A stretch of 64,000 nt of DNA from Agromyces luteolus (GTDB taxonomy: Bacteria > Actinomycetota > Actinomycetes > Actinomycetales > Microbacteriaceae). The DNA lies in assembly GCF_009729855.1 (NCBI RefSeq), contig NZ_WODA01000007.1, positions 62,001 through 126,000 of the forward strand, given 5' to 3'. A model generated the notes under the pieces. The model was not told where the DNA came from and did not search any database. It saw only the letters and a program-made list of their open reading frames with translations. Position numbers and translations under genes: made by a program. Of this stretch, positions 59,700 to 64,000 are shown one piece after another. The stretch's first letter is position 1; each line of letters opens with the position of its first letter.

Positions 59700-61823
59700 T
59701 TGGCCCAGACGAGGCAGCGACAGCGCACGCGCTCGCGTGACGACGACGCGCCCATCATCCCGATCCTCGCGCGCAAGGTCCGCGAGGTCGAGCAGAAGGC
59801 CCAGAAGAACAAGCTGGGCCCCACGAACCGCACCAAGTTCCAGGTCATCGCGCTGCTCATGCGCGAGGAGCGCGCCCGGGTGAAGGCCGACGGCGACCTC
59901 GCCGACGGCGCCCGCGCCGAGCTGCTCAAGCGACTCGACGGGATCGCCCAGATCCTCGCGAAGACCGCGGCGCGCGACACGAGCCTCATCTCGCTGCTCG
60001 AGCCGGATGCCTCGATCTCGACGGTCGCGCAGCGGTTCCGCCGCGACTGGCTGCTCGAGTCGGGCGCCGAACTCACCGACGACGAGCTGATCATCGTCCG
60101 CGAACCGGCACCGGCTCCCGAGATCGCGGTGAACCAGGTCGTCCCGCCGTCGGTGAAGTCCCGACAGCTCGCGAACCCGTTCCTCGCGCCGGACTTCAGC
60201 CGCGGCGACCACCAGGTCGTGCCCGTCCGCCGGCTCGCGAACTGGGAGCTGCTCGGACCGCTGTTCAAGTCGTTCGAGTCGGGGTCCGGAGGCCAGGCCG
60301 CGTCGATGGACCTCCCCGAGGTGCCCCGGGTCGACCGGCTCGCACCGCGCGGGCTGGAGCTCATGCCGCACCAGGCGCGCTTCATCGAGTCGGCGCGAGA
60401 GGGCCACCGCACGTTCCTGCTCGCCGACGAGCCGGGACTCGGGAAGACCGCGCAGTCGGTGCTCGCGGCATCCGTCGCCGACGCCTACCCGCTGCTCGCG
60501 GTCGTGCCGAACGTCGTCAAGATGAACTGGGCGCGCGAGGTCGAGCGGTGGACGCCGCACCGCCGGGCGACCGTCATCCACGGCGACGGCGACACGGTCG
60601 ACGCGTTCGCCGACGTGGTCGTCGTCAACTACGACATCCTCGACCGCCACATGACGTGGCTGTCGACCATGGGCTTCCGCGGCATGGTCGTCGACGAGGC
60701 GCACTTCATCAAGAACCTCCAGTCGCAGCGCTCGCGGAACGTGCTCGCGCTCGCGGAGCGCATCAGGGCCAACACGCCGGGCGGCGACCCGCTGCTGCTC
60801 GCCCTGACGGGCACGCCGCTCATCAACGACGTCGACGACTTCCGCGCGATCTGGCAGTTCCTCGGCTGGATCGTCGGCGACCGGCCGTCGCCCGAGCTCC
60901 TGGGCAAGCTCGAGGAGACGGGCCTGACGCCGGCCGAGCCGGGGTTCTACGCCGAGGCGCGACGCACGGTCATCGACCTCGGCATCGTGCGACGCCGCAA
61001 GGTCGACGTCGCCGCCGACCTGCCCGACAAGCGCATCGCCGACCTCCACGTGGAGCTCGACGACGAGCTCGGCCGCTCGATCCGCGCCGCCGAGCGCGAG
61101 CTCGGCAACCGGCTCGCGAACCGGTTCCGGGCGCTCGTGGAGTCGCGGAAGCTCCGCGTCGGCGACCTCGACGAGCTCGAGCGCGACCAGTACATCCGCG
61201 CGGTCGCCCTCTCCGAGCTCGAGGAGTCGAAGTCGTCGAAGTCCGGCGAGAACGTCTTCACCATGGTGCGCCGCATCGGCCAGGCGAAGGCGGGCCTCGC
61301 GGCCGACTACGCCGCCCAGCTCGCCCGATCGGCGGGCAAGGTCGTGTTCTTCGCCAAGCACATCGACGTGATGGACCAGGCCGAAGCCGCGTTCGCGGCG
61401 CGCGAGCTCCGCACGGTGTCGATCCGCGGCGACCAGACCGCGGTCGCCCGCCAGCAGGCGATCGACGCGTTCAACACCGAGGCGGACGTCTCGATCGCGG
61501 TGTGCTCGCTCACGGCCGCGGGCGTCGGGGTGAACCTGCAGTCCGCGTCGAACGTGGTGCTCGCCGAGCTCAGCTGGACCGCGGCCGAGCAGACGCAGGC
61601 GATCGACCGCGTGCACCGCATCGGCCAGGACGAGCCCGTCACGGCGTGGCGCATCATCGCCGCGCACACGGTCGACGCACGCATCGCCGAGCTCATCGAC
61701 CAGAAGCAGGGCCTCGCGCTCCGCGCGCTCGACGGCAGCGACGTCGAGCCCGGCTCGGCCGACTCCGTCCAGCTGGACGCGCTGCAGCACCTGCTGCGGC
61801 AGGCGCTCGACGGCGCCCTGTAG
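59700..61823 (+). CDS. SNF2-family DEAD/DEAH-box helicase
   Basis: A 707-residue SNF2-type ATPase. An N-terminal basic and helical region of about 220 residues is specific to this group. The motor follows: Walker A DEPGLGKT (243-250), DEAH box (332-335, VVDEAHFIK), motif III LALTGTPLIND, and motif VI QAIDRVHRIGQ. ASNVVLAELSW is the usual motif V region. No HNH, methylase or SWIM partner is nearby, so I read it as a stand-alone chromatin/replication-type translocase. TTG 59700 is inferred from GGGGAGGA 4 nt upstream and loss of coding character before it. Confidence 0.88.
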   Translation: MAQTRQRQRTRSRDDDAPIIPILARKVREVEQKAQKNKLGPTNRTKFQVIALLMREERARVKADGDLADGARAELLKRLDGIAQILAKTAARDTSLISLLEPDASISTVAQRFRRDWLLESGAELTDDELIIVREPAPAPEIAVNQVVPPSVKSRQLANPFLAPDFSRGDHQVVPVRRLANWELLGPLFKSFESGSGGQAASMDLPEVPRVDRLAPRGLELMPHQARFIESAREGHRTFLLADEPGLGKTAQSVLAASVADAYPLLAVVPNVVKMNWAREVERWTPHRRATVIHGDGDTVDAFADVVVVNYDILDRHMTWLSTMGFRGMVVDEAHFIKNLQSQRSRNVLALAERIRANTPGGDPLLLALTGTPLINDVDDFRAIWQFLGWIVGDRPSPELLGKLEETGLTPAEPGFYAEARRTVIDLGIVRRRKVDVAADLPDKRIADLHVELDDELGRSIRAAERELGNRLANRFRALVESRKLRVGDLDELERDQYIRAVALSELEESKSSKSGENVFTMVRRIGQAKAGLAADYAAQLARSAGKVVFFAKHIDVMDQAEAAFAARELRTVSIRGDQTAVARQQAIDAFNTEADVSIAVCSLTAAGVGVNLQSASNVVLAELSWTAAEQTQAIDRVHRIGQDEPVTAWRIIAAHTVDARIAELIDQKQGLALRALDGSDVEPGSADSVQLDALQHLLRQALDGAL

Positions 61824-61827
61824 CGTC

Positions 61828-61900
61828 GGCGCGCGGCATCCGTCGTCGCCTCGCGCCGCCCCGACGGCGGCGTCGCGGAGGCGACCGGATGCCGCGCGCC
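61828..61900 (+). terminator. Long stem-loop terminator after helicase gene
   Basis: Outer arms 61828-61842 and 61886-61900 are perfectly complementary and carry GGCATCC/GGATGCC. Inner arms GTCGCCTC (61845-61852) and GAGGCGAC (61878-61885) extend the stem after a 2-nt bulge. It lies just before the pfkA promoter (TAGACT, 61905-61910). Confidence 0.8.
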
Positions 61901-61904
61901 CCGC

Positions 61905-61910
61905 TAGACT
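61905..61910 (+). promoter_or_regulatory. Candidate -10 box of pfkA
   Basis: TAGACT about 66 nt before the pfkA ATG, directly after the helicase terminator. The leader has TGAGGAG as ribosome binding site. Confidence 0.4.
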
Positions 61911-61976
61911 CCCCACGTTCGCGCCTCGACGAAGCGGCACCCCCGCGAACGTCCACCTCTTGAGGAGTCACCAGGC

Positions 61977-63008
61977 ATGAAGATCGGCATTCTGACGAGC
62001 GGCGGCGACTGCCCCGGACTGAACGCGGTCATCCGCGGCGCGGTGCTGAAGGGCGTCATCTCGCACGACGCCGAGTTCGTCGGGTTCCGCTGGGGCTGGC
62101 GCGGCGTCGTCGAGCGCGACATCATGCCCATCACGCGCCACGACGTGCGCGGACTCTCCAAGCAGGGCGGCACCATCCTCGGCTCGAGCCGCACGAACCC
62201 GTTCGAGGGCGAGCAGGGCGGCCCCGAGAACATCCGCCGCATGCTCGACGAGGAGGGCATCGACGCGATCGTCGCGATCGGCGGCGAGGGCACGCTCACG
62301 GCGGCCCGCCGGCTGTGGGACGAGGGCGGCATCCCCGTGATCGGCGTCCCGAAGACGATCGACAACGACCTCGCCGCGACCGACTACTCGTTCGGGTTCG
62401 ACACGGCCGTCGAGATCGCGACCGAGGCGATCGACCGCCTGCGCACCACGGCCGAATCGCACAACCGGGCGATCGTGCTCGAGGTCATGGGCCGTCACGT
62501 CGGCTGGATCGCGCTGCACTCCGGCATGGCGGGCGGCGCGCACGCGATCCTCATCCCCGAGCAGCCCATGGGCATCGACGAGATCTGCGAATACGTGGAG
62601 TCGGTGCGGGACCGCGGTCGCGCGCCGCTCATCGTCGTCGCCGAGGGCTTCAAGCTCGACACGATGGAGGAGGCGCACTCGCACCTCGGCCTCGACGCGT
62701 TCAACCGGCCGCGCCTCGGCGGCATCGCCGAGAAGCTCGCGCCCCTGATCGAGGAGCGGACCGGCATCGAGTCGCGGCACACGGTCCTCGGGCACATCCA
62801 GCGCGGCGGCGCGCCGTCGGCGTACGACCGGGTGCTCGCGACCCGCCTCGGCATGGCCGCGGTCGACGCCGCGTTCGACCGCGCGTGGGGCAGCATGGTC
62901 ACCCTCCGCGGCACCGACATCGCGCGCGTCTCGATCGCGGACGCGACGGGCGGGCTGAACGTCGTGCCCCAGTCGCGGTACGACGAGGCGCGGATCCTCT
63001 TCGGCTGA
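61977..63008 (+). CDS. pfkA: 6-phosphofructokinase (group III, probably ATP-dependent)
   Basis: Phosphorylates fructose 6-phosphate in glycolysis. The protein has 343 residues. Motifs are TSGGDCPGLNAVIRG (8-22), GGEGTL (102-107), PKTIDNDL (125-132) with catalytic Asp129, and MGRHVGWIAL. Gly105 (E. coli Gly104) indicates ATP as donor, whereas pyrophosphate enzymes have Asp there. Lys126 at the second diagnostic position is shared with both actinobacterial ATP- and PPi-dependent enzymes, so the donor call is moderate. A NUDIX gene follows 4 nt after the stop. Confidence 0.94.
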   Translation: MKIGILTSGGDCPGLNAVIRGAVLKGVISHDAEFVGFRWGWRGVVERDIMPITRHDVRGLSKQGGTILGSSRTNPFEGEQGGPENIRRMLDEEGIDAIVAIGGEGTLTAARRLWDEGGIPVIGVPKTIDNDLAATDYSFGFDTAVEIATEAIDRLRTTAESHNRAIVLEVMGRHVGWIALHSGMAGGAHAILIPEQPMGIDEICEYVESVRDRGRAPLIVVAEGFKLDTMEEAHSHLGLDAFNRPRLGGIAEKLAPLIEERTGIESRHTVLGHIQRGGAPSAYDRVLATRLGMAAVDAAFDRAWGSMVTLRGTDIARVSIADATGGLNVVPQSRYDEARILFG

Positions 63009-63012
63009 GCGG

Positions 63013-63495
63013 ATGCCGCTTCCCGAGGTCTGCGTCTGCTACGTGCTCCGCGAGTCCGGCGGGCGCACCGAGGTCCTCCTCGGCCGGAAGAAGCACGGCC
63101 TCGGCGCCGGCAACTACGTGGGCCTCGGCGGCAAGCTGGAACCGGGGGAGTCGGCCGTCGACGCCGCGGTGCGCGAGGTCGAGGAGGAGTCGGGGCTCGT
63201 GGTCGCGGCCGTCGACCTCGAGTCGCGCGGGCGGCTGACCTACCTCTTCCCGCATCGCGAGGCCTGGAGCCAGGTCTCGAACGTGTTCGTGGTGCGGACG
63301 TTCGCGGGGTCTCCGGGGCCGTCCGACGAGCTCGACCCCGAGTGGTTCGCGCTCGAGGACGTGCCGCTCGCCGAGATGTGGGACGACGCGCGCAGGTGGC
63401 TCCCCGGCGTGCTGGCCGGTGGGACGGTGCGTCGCACCTACGTGTTCGGCGACGATCTCGCGACCGTGGTCGACGAGGCGAACCACGTCGCGTAG
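63013..63495 (+). CDS. NUDIX hydrolase (8-oxo-dGTP diphosphatase type)
   Basis: A 160-residue NUDIX protein. The NUDIX box lies at 40-62 (GKLEPGESAVDAAVREVEEESGL), with all consensus residues Gx5Ex7REVxEExGL present. The start VCVCYVLRESGGRTEVLLGRKKHGLGAGNYVGLGG resembles MTH1-like 8-oxo-dGTP hydrolases. ATG 63013 follows the pfkA stop by 4 nt, so it is in one transcript with pfkA; the ribosome binding site is weak. Confidence 0.88.
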   Translation: MPLPEVCVCYVLRESGGRTEVLLGRKKHGLGAGNYVGLGGKLEPGESAVDAAVREVEEESGLVVAAVDLESRGRLTYLFPHREAWSQVSNVFVVRTFAGSPGPSDELDPEWFALEDVPLAEMWDDARRWLPGVLAGGTVRRTYVFGDDLATVVDEANHVA

Positions 63496-63523
63496 CCGGT
63501 CCGGGCGGCTCGCCGAGGGCCGG

Positions 63524-63540
63524 CCCGCCCTCCGGGCGGG
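63524..63540 (+). terminator. Stem-loop after NUDIX gene
   Basis: CCCGCCC (63524-63530) and GGGCGGG (63534-63540), loop TCC, about 30 nt after the stop. Confidence 0.5.
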
Positions 63541-63598
63541 CGGTGACCGCCCCGCCGATCCGGGGGTTCGCCCCATGTCGACGGCCGCGCGCCGTCCG

Positions 63599-63604
63599 TA
63601 GTCT
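63599..63604 (+). promoter_or_regulatory. Candidate -10 box of DUF4190 gene
   Basis: TAGTCT, about 32 nt before ATG 63637; the short leader contains an AGGAG ribosome binding site. Confidence 0.4.
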
Positions 63605-63636
63605 CGGATCATCCCGATGGACAGGAGATCCAACTG

Positions 63637-63927
63637 ATGACCACCGTCACCCCCGCACCGGCGACCGACGTCGAGACGCGCGGGTTCGCCGTGTCGAGCC
63701 TCGTGCTCGGCATCGTCTCGCTCGTCGCCGGCTTCACCTTCGTGGTGCCCGTCGCCGGCCTCGTGCTCGGCATCCTCGCGCTGCGTCGCGAGCCGTCGGC
63801 CCGCACGATGGCGATCTGGGGCATCGTGCTGAACGGCGTGATGCTCGCGGGCGTCGTCATCGCGACGCTCGCGTTCCTCGCCTTCGGCCTGCTGCTGCTG
63901 CCGTTCGCGCCGCTCGCGTTCGTCTGA
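63637..63927 (+). CDS. DUF4190-type small membrane protein
   Basis: A 96-residue protein with two hydrophobic helices. GFAVSSLVLGIVSLVAGFTFVVPVAGLVLGILALRR followed by WGIVLNGVMLAGVVIATLAFL matches the DUF4190 pattern (AIxSLVLGIxSL ... LGxxALRR). Function is unknown. GACAGGAG lies upstream of the ATG. A strong terminator follows. Confidence 0.85.
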   Translation: MTTVTPAPATDVETRGFAVSSLVLGIVSLVAGFTFVVPVAGLVLGILALRREPSARTMAIWGIVLNGVMLAGVVIATLAFLAFGLLLLPFAPLAFV

Positions 63928-63941
63928 CCCACCGAGCCCAC

Positions 63942-63971
63942 GAGGCCCCCGACCTGCCGGTCGGGGGCCTC
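63942..63971 (+). terminator. Stem-loop terminator after DUF4190 gene
   Basis: Perfect 13-bp arms (63942-63954, 63959-63971; GAGGCCCCCGACC) with loop TGCC, 15 nt after the stop. Confidence 0.8.
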
Positions 63972-64000
63972 GCCCGCGTCCGGGCCTGCGTCGGGTCCGC

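Noticed and set aside
59700-61823. SNF2 helicase as part of a phage-defence system such as DISARM
   Set aside because: No methylase, DUF1998, PLD or nuclease partner nearby; neighbours are pfkA and NUDIX, and a terminator follows.
61977-63008. Pyrophosphate-dependent phosphofructokinase
   Set aside because: The first diagnostic position is glycine (GGEG) rather than aspartate; lysine at the second position alone is not decisive in actinobacteria.
1-64000. CRISPR arrays, tRNA/rRNA genes, insertion sequences, prophage
   Set aside because: No regularly spaced repeats, no cloverleaf-like segments and no transposase, integrase or phage structural genes were seen.

Overview
The window is about 72% G+C and almost fully coding, with roughly 60 genes and no gap longer than 300 bases. 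I see no tRNA, rRNA, CRISPR array or transposase. Gene order (dxr-rseP-ispG, proS, nusA-ylxR-infB-rbfA, truB-ribF), many GTG starts, frequent leaderless promoters (TAnnnT ending 6-7 nt before the start codon), an LAxTG sortase signal and a dispersed GGTCGAGTAG...TATCGAGACC repeat point to a high-GC actinobacterium. The family Microbacteriaceae (Agromyces-like) is my inference from content, not from a search.

The backbone is a housekeeping locus for isoprenoid precursor synthesis and translation. It is divided into blocks by accessory modules. 1-3.5 kb: partial plsC-type acyltransferase, a degenerate phosphopantetheinyl transferase, dxr and the site-2 protease rseP. 3.5-17.5 kb: an LtrA-family membrane protein, then a large divergent cluster around a 32-bp inverted repeat. 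The cluster has thiolase on one side. On the other are a HAAT-family ABC transporter (binding protein, two ATPases, two permeases), acyl-CoA ligase, TetR regulator, 3-hydroxybutyrate dehydrogenase, two alpha/beta hydrolases and both subunits of a 3-oxoacid CoA-transferase. Together these could import a short acyl compound, oxidise 3-hydroxybutyrate to acetoacetate, activate it and split it to acetyl-CoA. This is the most system-like unit in the window. 17.5-22.5 kb: ispG, a small acidic protein, an LAxTG cell-wall protein and proS.

22.5-29.6 kb holds a DUF1206 membrane protein, Tat-exported PhoX, a Tat-exported flavin amine oxidase divergent from an XRE-cupin regulator, and an AGCS amino-acid:sodium symporter. 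29.7-34.5 kb is nusA-ylxR-infB-rbfA, without rimP immediately upstream. 34.5-44.1 kb holds a LysR/MHS-transporter divergent pair, a response-regulator/flavoprotein fusion coupled to a membrane class III nucleotide cyclase, mutY, a uridine-kinase-like protein, a membrane protein and a panE-type reductase. 44.2-46.9 kb is truB, two small membrane proteins and ribF, translationally coupled in part.

46.9-64 kb holds a leaderless divergent pair (hypothetical/CynX-type MFS) with overlapping -10 boxes, and a deoxyribose operon (SorC-type regulator with a 16-bp palindromic operator, deoC, aldehyde dehydrogenase, and a half-length aldehyde dehydrogenase without catalytic cysteine). It continues with a small conserved protein, an SDR/DUF2867 protein, a glycerophosphodiesterase, macro domain plus CsoR-type regulator, a DUF2207 protein, a SNF2 helicase, pfkA, a NUDIX hydrolase and a DUF4190 protein.

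Window-wide signals include leaderless promoters, very large stem-loop terminators, and a strongly over-used heptamer GGATGCC that often sits as inverted pairs inside those terminators.
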